Source: Martelella lutilitoris
GTDB lineage: Bacteria > Pseudomonadota > Alphaproteobacteria > Rhizobiales > Rhizobiaceae
Reading direction: 5' to 3'
DNA: 64,000 nt
NCBI RefSeq assembly: GCF_005924265.1
Contig: NZ_VCLB01000001.1
Span: 62,001-126,000, forward strand
Of the stretch, positions 56,525-64,000 are shown piece after piece; the first letter of the stretch is position 1; the number at the start of each line of letters is the position of its first letter. Under the pieces are notes generated by a model. It did no database searches, was not told where the DNA came from, and was given only the letters and a program-made list of their open reading frames with translations. A program made the translations under genes and the position numbers.

Positions 56525-57970
56525 TCAGGCCTGCTCGGCGGCCACGGCGTCGGCATCGGTCCATTCGCTGCCGTCAAGCTCCGGGCTCTCGTAGCTGAGC
56601 AGATCCTCCCAATGCTGTTCCAGATCCTTGCGGAACAGGCTGGAGGCGACCCCGCGCGCAAGCCAGAGCGCGCCCTCGCTGATCGCCGGAATGTCGCCGG
56701 AGACCTTGCCGAGGCTCATGGCCGAACTGTAATTGAAGCTGTGAATATCCGCGAGGAAGGGTGCAGCGCCTTCCTTCTTTTCCGAAAAGGAGAAATCGGG
56801 GTTGAGCCAGGGAAAACGCCCGAGACCGGGGTTCCGCTCTTCCGGCGGCGGCGTGTAGCGGTCTTCCCAGCAGGCGATCTCGGCGTTGAAGGGCGCAAAT
56901 TCCGGTCGCGCCATCGGGTCAACGGTAAAGCCGGTGCCCAGGATCAGGAAATCGCAGCGGAATTCGCGGCCGGTCACCGTGGTGATCACCACTTCAGCGC
57001 CGTCCTGCTCCACCTTGGCGATGCCGCAGTTGAAATGGAAGTAGGCGTTCTCGTGGCGGCTGACGCGCAGGGTCGAACCGTGCGGGGCCGGCGTCTGCTG
57101 CTTGTCGCCGTAATCCATGATCCGCCAGCGCCACTCGGGCGAAAGATCCGGCAGGCCGGCCGTCACGCCATAGGAACCGATGCCCATCAGCTTGTTGATC
57201 GTCGGCATCTTCTTGCGCCGCGCCAGAAGGCGGACTTCCGCAGCCCCATGTTCCAGGGCTTCCGCCGCATTGTCGACGGCGGATGCGCCGACGCCGATGA
57301 CGACGACGCGCTTGCCTTTCCATTTGTCGAAATCGATCTCGTCGGCCGAATGCGCCCAGCTTTCGCGCGGCAGGCCGGAGACGAAGCCCGGAACCGTGCC
57401 CTTGCCAAGCCCGTCGCGCCCCGTCGCCCAGATCAGCTTGCGGGTGAGGATGATGTCGCCATCGGCCATTTTCAGGGCCAAAAGCCCGTCTTCGCGCGGG
57501 ATGACGCGTTCGACCTTCAGGCCGTTTTCAACCGGCGCGCCGGTCACCTTGCGGTACCAGACGAGATAGTCCTGCCACATCGGCCGGGGAATGCGGTAGA
57601 GTTCGTCCCAGGCCTTTGTGCCGAACTGGGCGCGATACCAGGCCTGAAAGGTGAGCGAGGGAATGCCGAGCGCAGGACCGAGCAGGTTTTTCGGCGAGCG
57701 CAGCGTCTCCATGCGCGCATAGGTGAGCCACGGGCCCTCCTTGCCCTCCGGCGCCATATCGATGAGGCGGGTATTGTGCATGCCCTGGCGCTTCAGCTGC
57801 AGCCAGGCGGCGAGCCCGCACATGCCGGCGCCGACGATGACGATATCGCTCACCGGCGTGCCGTCGACCGGGCCAACCGGTTTGACCCAGTTGGCGGAGG
57901 GAAAGTTCAGATAATCAAGATCCTGGCGAACCCGTTCGTTCAGCGCGTCAAGCGCTTTTTCATTGGTCAT
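56525..57970 (-). CDS. Flavin-dependent monooxygenase-like protein
   Basis: A 481-residue two-dinucleotide-domain flavoprotein. FAD loop GAGMCG at 47-52; NADPH loop GVGASA at 226-231. Between them F196-x2-G199 and H207 form a stretched variant of the BVMO/FMO fingerprint. It should oxygenate an N-, S- or carbonyl-containing substrate, class B type. It lies between the transporter ATPase and the HCCA-isomerase-like gene, implying action on the imported compound. An oxidoreductase without oxygenation is possible. Confidence 0.82.
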   Translation of the reverse strand: MTNEKALDALNERVRQDLDYLNFPSANWVKPVGPVDGTPVSDIVIVGAGMCGLAAWLQLKRQGMHNTRLIDMAPEGKEGPWLTYARMETLRSPKNLLGPALGIPSLTFQAWYRAQFGTKAWDELYRIPRPMWQDYLVWYRKVTGAPVENGLKVERVIPREDGLLALKMADGDIILTRKLIWATGRDGLGKGTVPGFVSGLPRESWAHSADEIDFDKWKGKRVVVIGVGASAVDNAAEALEHGAAEVRLLARRKKMPTINKLMGIGSYGVTAGLPDLSPEWRWRIMDYGDKQQTPAPHGSTLRVSRHENAYFHFNCGIAKVEQDGAEVVITTVTGREFRCDFLILGTGFTVDPMARPEFAPFNAEIACWEDRYTPPPEERNPGLGRFPWLNPDFSFSEKKEGAAPFLADIHSFNYSSAMSLGKVSGDIPAISEGALWLARGVASSLFRKDLEQHWEDLLSYESPELDGSEWTDADAVAAEQA

Positions 57971-58000
57971 GTCTTCAGTCCTTCACGAATTCCAGGGCCT

Positions 58001-59071
58001 TCAATCGGCCAGCACCACAGCGTCTTCCTCGCGCCAGCCGATCCAGACATCGTCGCCCTCCAGATGCGCGAGCGCCACGGGGTCAAGCTGGGCGACGAGC
58101 GACTGCCCCTCGTTGAGGCCGACGGTGAGCGCGGTGAAATTGCCCTTGAACAGCCGGTTGGTGATCCTGCCGGGAAGCGCAATCCTGCGGTCCGGCTCGC
58201 GGCTGACCGCATAGATTGCTTCCGGTCTCAGCGCCACGGTGACATGGCTGCCAACCTTGGCGGCGGGGCCGGTGAGCGTGGCGTGGATGATGTGGCCGCA
58301 CCAGTCGAGCGTGGCGATATTGCCTTCGACGGAGCGCAGTTCGGCATCGAGGAAGTTCGATTCGCCGATGAAGGTGGCGACGAAGCGGTTGACCGGCCGG
58401 GCGTAAAGCGTATGGGGATCGCCCATCTGCTCGACCCTGCCGTTGTTCATCACGACAATGAGGTCCGACATGGTCAGCGCCTCTTCCTGGTCATGGGTGA
58501 CGAAGAGGAAGGTCTTGCCGGTCTTTTCCTGAATGCTCTTGAGCTCGATCTGCATCTGGTGGCGAAGCTTCGCGTCAAGCGCCGACAGCGGTTCGTCCAG
58601 CAGCAGCACATCGGGATCGGGCGCCAGCGCGCGCATCAGCGCCACGCGCTGGCGCTGGCCGCCGGAAAGCTGGTCGGGCATGCGGTCGGCGTAATCCTGA
58701 AGCTCCACAAGCGCCAGAAGATCCATCACCCGGGCATGGATCTTCTCCGATGGCATGCCCTTCAGCTCAAGCCCGAAGGCAATGTTGCGACCAACCGTCA
58801 GATGCGGAAACAGCGCATAGTCCTGGAACACGATGTTGACGTTGCGCCGGTGCGGCGGCAGGTGGGTCACATCCTTGCCATCGAGCAGGATCGCGCCGGA
58901 GGACGGGTCCTCAAAACCGCCCAGCATGCGCAGCGAGGTCGATTTTCCGCAGCCTGACGGGCCCAGAAGGGTGACGAACTTGCCGCGCTCGATCTTGAGG
59001 TCGAGATTGTTCACGGCAAGCGACTTGCCATAATATTTGTTGACGTTCTTGAAGTGGACGAGCGGTTGCAT
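58001..59071 (-). CDS. Polyamine-type ABC transporter ATPase (PotA-like)
   Basis: A 356-residue ATPase with Walker [23 protein letters not shown], signature [15 protein letters not shown], Walker B LLLDEPLSALDAKLR and a C-terminal TOBE domain. It energises the two permeases encoded 1-800 bp upstream. PotA-type transporters carry spermidine/putrescine, 2-aminoethylphosphonate, opines or similar; substrate unknown here. Confidence 0.92.
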   Translation of the reverse strand: MQPLVHFKNVNKYYGKSLAVNNLDLKIERGKFVTLLGPSGCGKSTSLRMLGGFEDPSSGAILLDGKDVTHLPPHRRNVNIVFQDYALFPHLTVGRNIAFGLELKGMPSEKIHARVMDLLALVELQDYADRMPDQLSGGQRQRVALMRALAPDPDVLLLDEPLSALDAKLRHQMQIELKSIQEKTGKTFLFVTHDQEEALTMSDLIVVMNNGRVEQMGDPHTLYARPVNRFVATFIGESNFLDAELRSVEGNIATLDWCGHIIHATLTGPAAKVGSHVTVALRPEAIYAVSREPDRRIALPGRITNRLFKGNFTALTVGLNEGQSLVAQLDPVALAHLEGDDVWIGWREEDAVVLAD

Positions 59072-59072
59072 T

Positions 59073-59864
59073 TCAGTTCCTTGAGCGGCGGACGCGGCGC
59101 TCGGCGTAAAGCCCGACGGCGCCGGTGGCGATGAGGACGAGTGTTGCCATGGCGTTGATTTCCGGCGACATGCCGCCCGAAATCTTGGCGAAGATCAGCA
59201 TGGGAAGGGTGGTCTGGTAGCCACCGAGGAAGAAGGTGCGGACGAAATCGTCGATACTGGTCAGCGCGCAGAAGATCATGCCGCCAACCAGCGCCGGGCC
59301 GAGATAGGGCAGCGTGACGCGGAAGAAGGCGATGAAATTGTCGGCGCCGAGATCACGCGCGGCATCGATGAGGCTTGAGGGCATCGAGCGCAGCCTGGTC
59401 ATCGCCATGATCACCACGAAGGGTACGGCATGCACCGTATGGCCGAGGATGATGGCGAAGGTGCCGGTCGGCACATCGATGGCGCGGATGAAGATGCGCA
59501 TCGAGATCGCCTGGATCATGCCCGGCACGACGGCAGGCAGACAGGCGAGCGCGAAGATGAGGGCCTTGCCCCAGATCGCCTCGTTGGAAGCAAGAAGCGC
59601 AATCCACACCCCGACCGCCGTCGCAACGATCGTGACGATGAAGGCGATCATCAGCGAATAGCCGACGGCGCTCAGGAACTGTTCGTCCTGCACCACCTGC
59701 ACGTACCATTTCATCGTGAAGCTATCGATCGGAAACGAGATGAAGTTCGAATCCTTGAAGCTCATCGCCGTCATCAGCATCAACGGCACGAAGAGATAGG
59801 CAACGAAAGCCCAGTAGAAGCCAGTGAGGAAGACGTTTTGCGGGTTCTTCATGTAAAATCGCAT
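59073..59864 (-). CDS. Polyamine-type ABC permease (PotC-like)
   Basis: A 263-residue permease with six helices; EAA loop PSSLIDAARDLGADNFIAF. GAGGGACGG precedes the ATG at 59864; a second ATG at 59852 is possible. One bp separates it from the ATPase gene. Confidence 0.9.
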   Translation of the reverse strand: MRFYMKNPQNVFLTGFYWAFVAYLFVPLMLMTAMSFKDSNFISFPIDSFTMKWYVQVVQDEQFLSAVGYSLMIAFIVTIVATAVGVWIALLASNEAIWGKALIFALACLPAVVPGMIQAISMRIFIRAIDVPTGTFAIILGHTVHAVPFVVIMAMTRLRSMPSSLIDAARDLGADNFIAFFRVTLPYLGPALVGGMIFCALTSIDDFVRTFFLGGYQTTLPMLIFAKISGGMSPEINAMATLVLIATGAVGLYAERRVRRSRN

Positions 59865-59874
59865 TGTCCGTCCC

Positions 59875-60858
59875 TCACATCAGTTTCACGTTGCGCCCGC
59901 CGACAACCCGCATGAACAGGCCGACCGTGGTGAGCGAGATCAACAGCATGATGATCGAGAAGGCGGCGCCCGCCGGCCATTTGTCGTTGGAGCCGTGGAA
60001 CAGCTGGGCGATGATTTCCGGAAAGATCACCGTGTTGGGACCGCCGAGCAGAAGCGGCGCGGCGAAGACGCCGATCGAGGTGAGGAACACCAGGCTGCAG
60101 CCCGAGACGATGCCATCGCGCGACAAGGGCAGGATCACCCGGCGGAAGCGCTGCAGCGGACCGGCGCCGAGATCGGAGGCGGCGTCGAGCAGGCTGTTCG
60201 GGATCTTCTCGATCGAGGAATAGAGCGGCAGCAGCATGTAGAGCGCGATCAGGTAGACGACGCCGAAGCTCAGCGAAAAATAGGTGTAGAGCATCGGGAT
60301 CGGCCGGTCGATCATGCCAAGCTCGCGCAGGAGCGCGTTGACGGCGCCGCGGTTGGCCAGAAGCATGATTACGGAAAAGACGCGGATGATCTCGCCCGCC
60401 CAGAACGGCGTCAAGAGCAGCAGCAGCGCCTTGTTGCGCGAGGCGGGGCGGATGACCTTGCCGATGTAATAGGCGACCGGATAGACCACGACCAGCGTTG
60501 ACGCCGTCACCACGATGGAAAAGACGAGGCTGCGCAGGAAGGGCACGAAATAGAGGCTTTCCTGGAAGAACAGCGCGTATTGCGAGAAGGTATAAACCGG
60601 CTCGGCGCCATCCAGCAGAGGATAATTGGCAAGCAGCGAGATATTGCCCATCTGCAGGATCGGGCCGATATTGAAGAAGGCGATCCAGGCCAAGGGCACG
60701 GCGAGCAGGACGACAAGCCGGGCCAGCCGGTTTTCGGCAACAAGGCCGATCGTGCCGCGGTAGGCCGGAGAGTTGGCAACCTTGCCGATCCAGCTTGAAT
60801 AGCGCGCGGTCGATTTCTTTGCGCCCTGCCCCTCACTGGCCAAAACATCATTGGTCAT
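59875..60858 (-). CDS. Polyamine-type ABC permease (PotB-like)
   Basis: A 327-residue permease with an extra N-terminal charged tail before the first helix (LVVLLAVPLAWIAFFNIG) and EAA loop PNSLLDAASDLGAGPLQRF. Start at 60858 or 60873, neither with a clear ribosome site. It heads the permease pair. Confidence 0.88.
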   Translation of the reverse strand: MTNDVLASEGQGAKKSTARYSSWIGKVANSPAYRGTIGLVAENRLARLVVLLAVPLAWIAFFNIGPILQMGNISLLANYPLLDGAEPVYTFSQYALFFQESLYFVPFLRSLVFSIVVTASTLVVVYPVAYYIGKVIRPASRNKALLLLLTPFWAGEIIRVFSVIMLLANRGAVNALLRELGMIDRPIPMLYTYFSLSFGVVYLIALYMLLPLYSSIEKIPNSLLDAASDLGAGPLQRFRRVILPLSRDGIVSGCSLVFLTSIGVFAAPLLLGGPNTVIFPEIIAQLFHGSNDKWPAGAAFSIIMLLISLTTVGLFMRVVGGRNVKLM

Positions 60859-60939
60859 AGTGTGAAAATCCATAGATTGAAAAAGCTGCGCGGTGGCGCA
60901 GACGGCCGGGCGGACAACGCTGCCCGGCCGTGGCATTGA

Positions 60940-62040
60940 TCAGGCAGCCTTGATTTCGGCAACGGCCCTGTCGATCATCTCGTTCTTCATGTCGCGGTTT
61001 TCTTCGGCGAAGAACTGGATGCGGGCGATCTGCTCTTCCGGCAGCGCGATCGCGGCGCGCTCGCGATCCGTCAGAAGCTGGTCGACGCCGGAAAAGGCGC
61101 TGGCAAAGCCGGACTGGCGCGTCATCGCTGCGCCGACTTCCGGATTGGCGAGAAGCGCGGAGAAGAACGTGTAGGCCGCATCCACGTTCGGCGCATGGTT
61201 GACCAGGTTGAAGGAGTAGAGGAAGCCGTAGGTGCCTTCCTTCGGGATCGACAGTTCGATCGGAAAACCGTCCATGATCAGCTTGGCGGCCGGGCCCGAC
61301 CATGTCTGGGCGACATAGACGTCCTCGTTGACCAGCATCTGCTGCACTTCGGCGCCGCCGTCATAGAACTTGCGGACCATATCCTTGTGTTCGATCAGGA
61401 AGTCGCGAGCCGCGTTCACCGCCGCCTGGGCCTCTTCCGGTTTGTCGACATAGGCGACGAAGTCACCGTCATAGCCGAGATATTTCATGGTGATCGAAAC
61501 GAAGTCGGAGATGATGTAGGTGGTGAAGCCCTTGTATTCCGGATCGAACATCAGGCCCCAGCTGTCGGACGGCTTGGTGTAGTCGGTGTTGCGGACCATG
61601 CCCTCGAAGCCGGCGAGCAGCGGAATGCCGTAGACCTCGCCCTTGCGGATAAGCTGCGGTGCGCCCTTGTAGGGCCCGGCGAGATTATCCCAGGTGGAGA
61701 TGCGGGACGGATCGATCGGCTGCAGGAGATCGGAGGCCATGAACTGGCTGAGACGGTGACCGGCGACGGTGACGATATCGGTGGTCGGATCTGCGCCCTC
61801 GGCGGCGAGCAGGTTGTACTGCTTGCCCTGGTCGTCTGTCAGGCGAATGCGCACCTCGATGCCGGTATCCTTCTCGAACTGCTCGACGAAGCCTTCGGGG
61901 AGGAACTTGTCGTAGGTAGTGATGTTGAGGACATTGCTCTGGGCATAGGCCGGGCGAATGATGGACGGTGCGGCGATGAGACCAGCACTTGTCCCCATCA
62001 TCTTCAGGGTCGTGCGCCGTGTCGGATTGCGAAGTGTCAT
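60940..62040 (-). CDS. Tat-exported polyamine/opine-type binding protein
   Basis: A 366-residue extracellular solute-binding protein related to PotD. The leader carries twin arginines (Arg8-Arg9 in TRRTTLKMM) and a hydrophobic stretch ending PAYAQ, so Tat export of a folded protein is likely. AGGAGATCGAG precedes the ATG. First transporter gene, after the racemase gene, in the operon. Confidence 0.88.
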   Translation of the reverse strand: MTLRNPTRRTTLKMMGTSAGLIAAPSIIRPAYAQSNVLNITTYDKFLPEGFVEQFEKDTGIEVRIRLTDDQGKQYNLLAAEGADPTTDIVTVAGHRLSQFMASDLLQPIDPSRISTWDNLAGPYKGAPQLIRKGEVYGIPLLAGFEGMVRNTDYTKPSDSWGLMFDPEYKGFTTYIISDFVSITMKYLGYDGDFVAYVDKPEEAQAAVNAARDFLIEHKDMVRKFYDGGAEVQQMLVNEDVYVAQTWSGPAAKLIMDGFPIELSIPKEGTYGFLYSFNLVNHAPNVDAAYTFFSALLANPEVGAAMTRQSGFASAFSGVDQLLTDRERAAIALPEEQIARIQFFAEENRDMKNEMIDRAVAEIKAA

Positions 62041-62110
62041 TCTCGATCTCCTGGTTTGTTCGTCCCGCGTCCGGTCCCTCTCGGCCGGAGCGCGGGCGTT
62101 TCTCGCCGAC

Positions 62111-62854
62111 CTAGTGGACTGGAACGGGCCGGCTTTCTTTCCCCTCCGCTGAAAGCTCGTCTTCCAGGGAGAACCTGACGGCCGCCTCTGCGTGAAGCAG
62201 CGTCGAATCAAAACTCGGTATGTCGAAATCGTCCGGACGGACCAGAAGTCCGACCTCGGTGCAGCCGAAGATGATGCAGTCGGCGCCCTTCTGCCTGGCT
62301 CGCTCGGCGATCGCGATATAGCGTTCGCGCGATGCGCCGCTGAGCACCCCGCAGCAGATCTCCTCAAAGATCACATCATGCACCGTGGCCCGGTCGGCCT
62401 CTCCGGGAATGACCGGATCGAGGCCGAAATGGTCCTTGAGGTAACCGACATAGAACGGCTTCTCCATCGTGTAGCGCGTGGCCAGAAGCAGCGGCCGCTT
62501 CTTTCCGGCCTTCTTCACCGCAGCGCCCGTCACCTCGGCGATGTGGATCAGCGGAATATCGATCGCCGCCTGCACCTCGTCGGCGAGAATGTGCATCGTG
62601 TTGGTGCAGATCAGCACCATGGCGCAGCCGCATTGTTCCAGTTCGCGGGCAACCGAGATCAGCGTTTCGGCCGCAAGGTCCCAGCGTCCGGCCTTCTGCT
62701 GCGCCACGATCTCGGAAAAATTGACGGAGCGCAGACAAAGATCCGCCGAAGCCAAGCCGTCGCCCATCAGGCGCCGGACCTCCTCGTTGATGTGCTTGTA
62801 ATACACCGCGGTGCTCTCCCAGCTCATGCCGCCGATCAGGCCTATCCTTTTCAT
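62111..62854 (-). CDS. Aspartate/glutamate-type racemase
   Basis: A 247-residue cofactor-independent racemase. The two catalytic cysteines are Cys83 (LICTNTMH) and Cys198 (FGCTEVGLL), and the start MKRIGLIGGMSWESTAVYY matches Asp/Glu racemase proteins such as YgeA. It probably inverts an amino acid released from, or similar to, the imported compound. It opens the leftward operon, 71 bp before the binding protein. Confidence 0.88.
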   Translation of the reverse strand: MKRIGLIGGMSWESTAVYYKHINEEVRRLMGDGLASADLCLRSVNFSEIVAQQKAGRWDLAAETLISVARELEQCGCAMVLICTNTMHILADEVQAAIDIPLIHIAEVTGAAVKKAGKKRPLLLATRYTMEKPFYVGYLKDHFGLDPVIPGEADRATVHDVIFEEICCGVLSGASRERYIAIAERARQKGADCIIFGCTEVGLLVRPDDFDIPSFDSTLLHAEAAVRFSLEDELSAEGKESRPVPVH

Positions 62855-63252
62855 TGTCTCGTTCTCAATTCTGTTTCAGGTACGAACATAATCAGCGTAG
62901 CGGACCTGACAGAAGAGAGTTTTCTTATTTTTGCACAAAGGCAAAAATCCAAGCAAATATGTCCTACTGAACCTCAAATAATGCGGAAATTTTCTCTCTT
63001 TTGAAAACTTGACATAAATCCCATACTCGTGCACAAATTTTACTCAATAGATACAATTCACCAAAACTTGAGCAAAGCATGCGGAATTTTCTGCATTTTG
63101 ACAAGGGTCAACCGTCCAATTTAGCCATATCTGCAGTTGCGTTGCGGCGTCAGATTTTGTCGAAATGGCAAGGCATATGAAAATTTCTTCTCAATTTTCA
63201 GACAGTTCTGAGAATTTCATCCCGACCGCAGGATATCAGGGGAGCCCCGAGA
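62855..63252. promoter_or_regulatory. 398-bp AT-rich divergent control region
   Basis: No gene. AT-rich compared with neighbours. TTGACA boxes occur at 63009 and 63098; the second is in TTGAC-AAGG-GTCAA. Three similar motifs with ATG starts at 62981, 63079 and 63177 are exactly 98 bp apart, each followed by an A/T core. Likely holds the promoters of the racemase operon and of the Lrp gene and several Lrp sites. Confidence 0.6.
62981..63202. repeat. Three motif copies with 98-bp period
   Basis: ATGCGGAAATTTTCTCTC (62981), ATGCGGAATTTTCTGC (63079) and the weaker ATGAAAATTTCTTCTC (63177). The octamer TGCACAAA also recurs 98 bp apart at 62932 and 63030. Probable decayed tandem duplication kept as regulator sites. 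Confidence 0.6.
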
Positions 63253-63714
63253 ATGTTTGACGAGATCGACCGCAAGATCGTCGATATCCTGCAGCGCCAG
63301 GCGGACCGGACGGTCAGCGAGATCGCCGAGGAGGTCGGCCTTTCGCACACGCCTTGCTGGCGGCGGATCAAGCGCATGGAGGACCTCGGCTTCATCCGCG
63401 CCCGCGTTGCCCTCATCGACCGCAAGATGGCCAATATTCCGATGACCATCTTCATCGCCGTCAAGGCGCCGCGCCACGCCATTGAATGGTTCGACGAGTT
63501 CCGCAAGCAGATCAGGGATATCCCCGAGGTGACGGAGGCCTACCGGCTGACCGGCGATACGGACTACCTGCTGAGGATTGTCGTGCCCGACATCGAGACC
63601 TATGACCAGGTCTACAAGAACCTGATTTCGCGGCTGGAGTTTTCCGACATCAACTCCTCGATCGCGATGGAGGAGCTGAAATTCACCACGGCGCTGCCGA
63701 CCAACTACATGTAA
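63253..63714 (+). CDS. Lrp/AsnC family regulator
   Basis: A 153-residue feast/famine regulator: N-terminal helix-turn-helix (VSEIAEEVGLSHTPCWRRIKRM at about 20-42) and a C-terminal RAM ligand-binding domain (VTEAYRLTGDTDYLLRIVVPD). It likely senses an amino acid and controls the divergent operon, itself and the following dehydrogenase gene 22 bp downstream. Normal length. Confidence 0.93.
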   Translation: MFDEIDRKIVDILQRQADRTVSEIAEEVGLSHTPCWRRIKRMEDLGFIRARVALIDRKMANIPMTIFIAVKAPRHAIEWFDEFRKQIRDIPEVTEAYRLTGDTDYLLRIVVPDIETYDQVYKNLISRLEFSDINSSIAMEELKFTTALPTNYM

Positions 63715-63736
63715 GAAGACAAAGGCTCGAAGACCC

Positions 63737-64000
63737 ATGAAAATCGCAATTCTCGGCGCTGGAAACAACGCCTACGGCCTTGCTGCCTTCATCGCCGATG
63801 CCGGCCATGCGCCCGTGCTCTGGTCTCCTTCCGGCACGAATGCCCTGGCGCTTGCCGAGGGCACGGCGCTGATGGCCACCGGCGCGGTGGAATTCGAAGG
63901 TCCCGTTGGCGTGGCCGCCTCATGCGAAGAGGCCGTCAGCAGCGCCGATCTGGTGATGATCGCCATGCCGGTCAACGGCCACAGGGCGGCAATCGACGCC
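63737..64000 (+). CDS. Opine-dehydrogenase-like protein (5' end only)
   Basis: The frame continues past the window edge; 88 residues are visible. The N-terminal Rossmann loop KIAILGAGNNAYGLAAFIAD followed by GHAPVLWSP resembles NAD/NADP octopine/nopaline dehydrogenases. It would reductively join or oxidatively split an amino acid and a keto acid. Its neighbours (racemase, polyamine/opine-type transporter) support an opine-like theme. Confidence 0.7.
   Translation, partial: MKIAILGAGNNAYGLAAFIADAGHAPVLWSPSGTNALALAEGTALMATGAVEFEGPVGVAASCEEAVSSADLVMIAMPVNGHRAAIDA

Noticed and set aside
56612-58957. Long plus-strand open frame opposite the monooxygenase and transporter ATPase genes
   Set aside because: Antisense shadow with no recognisable motif; the minus strand encodes well-conserved proteins.

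Overview
This is a GC-rich chromosomal window from an alphaproteobacterium, most likely Rhizobiales (Rhizobiaceae or a close relative such as Martelella). The evidence is family resemblance of most products to rhizobial proteins, the five-step HutHUIFG histidine pathway, ugpBAEC and prpDCB arrangements, two kinds of RIME-like palindromic repeat, and one copy of a short motif common between rhizobial genes. I see no tRNA, rRNA, CRISPR array, insertion sequence or complete prophage.

Layout. 1-5.4 kb: end of a radical SAM gene, a glycosyltransferase-like gene, and a leftward run of polyprenyl synthase, TPR protein, ispE and moaB. 5.5-9.5 kb: DUF2007, a tRNA-modifying-type methyltransferase, an S49 peptidase, a small anchored protein and putP. 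9.7-17.8 kb: glyQ, lemA, an unusual aroA, a DUF2207 gene whose 5' end is built from a repeat, and glyS. 18-20 kb: a TPP-riboswitch-controlled thiXY pair with no ATPase gene beside it. 20.1-25.3 kb: a sugar-porter MFS gene and prpDCB (methylcitrate cycle). 25.3-36.9 kb: a histidine-utilisation regulon made of hutI-hutH-hutG-hutU plus a class D beta-lactamase, a taurine/nitrate-type ABC transporter ending in hutC, and divergent hutF. Two palindromes of GntR/HutC form lie over its promoters. 36.9-43.2 kb: housekeeping genes (rppH, bfd-bfr, NDUFA9-like, pyrF, dnaN, rsmI, yraN). 43.4-51.8 kb: ugpBAEC with a phosphodiesterase-like gene in place of ugpQ, gshB, a TM2 protein and comM-like yifB. 52.1-53.5 kb: an isolated DUF2793 phage-tail-like gene and a small membrane protein.

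53.5-64 kb holds the least familiar system. A leftward run of ten closely packed genes encodes an Asp/Glu-type racemase, a Tat-exported polyamine-type binding protein, two permeases and an ATPase, a flavin monooxygenase-like protein, a DsbA/HCCA-isomerase-like protein, two carboxymuconolactone-decarboxylase-fold proteins and a MATE exporter. Divergent from it are an Lrp/AsnC regulator and the start of an opine-dehydrogenase-like gene. The 398-bp region between the two arms is AT-rich and carries three similar motifs spaced exactly 98 bp apart. I infer an Lrp-controlled uptake and oxidative-catabolism module for an amino-acid- or opine-like compound; the substrate is unknown.
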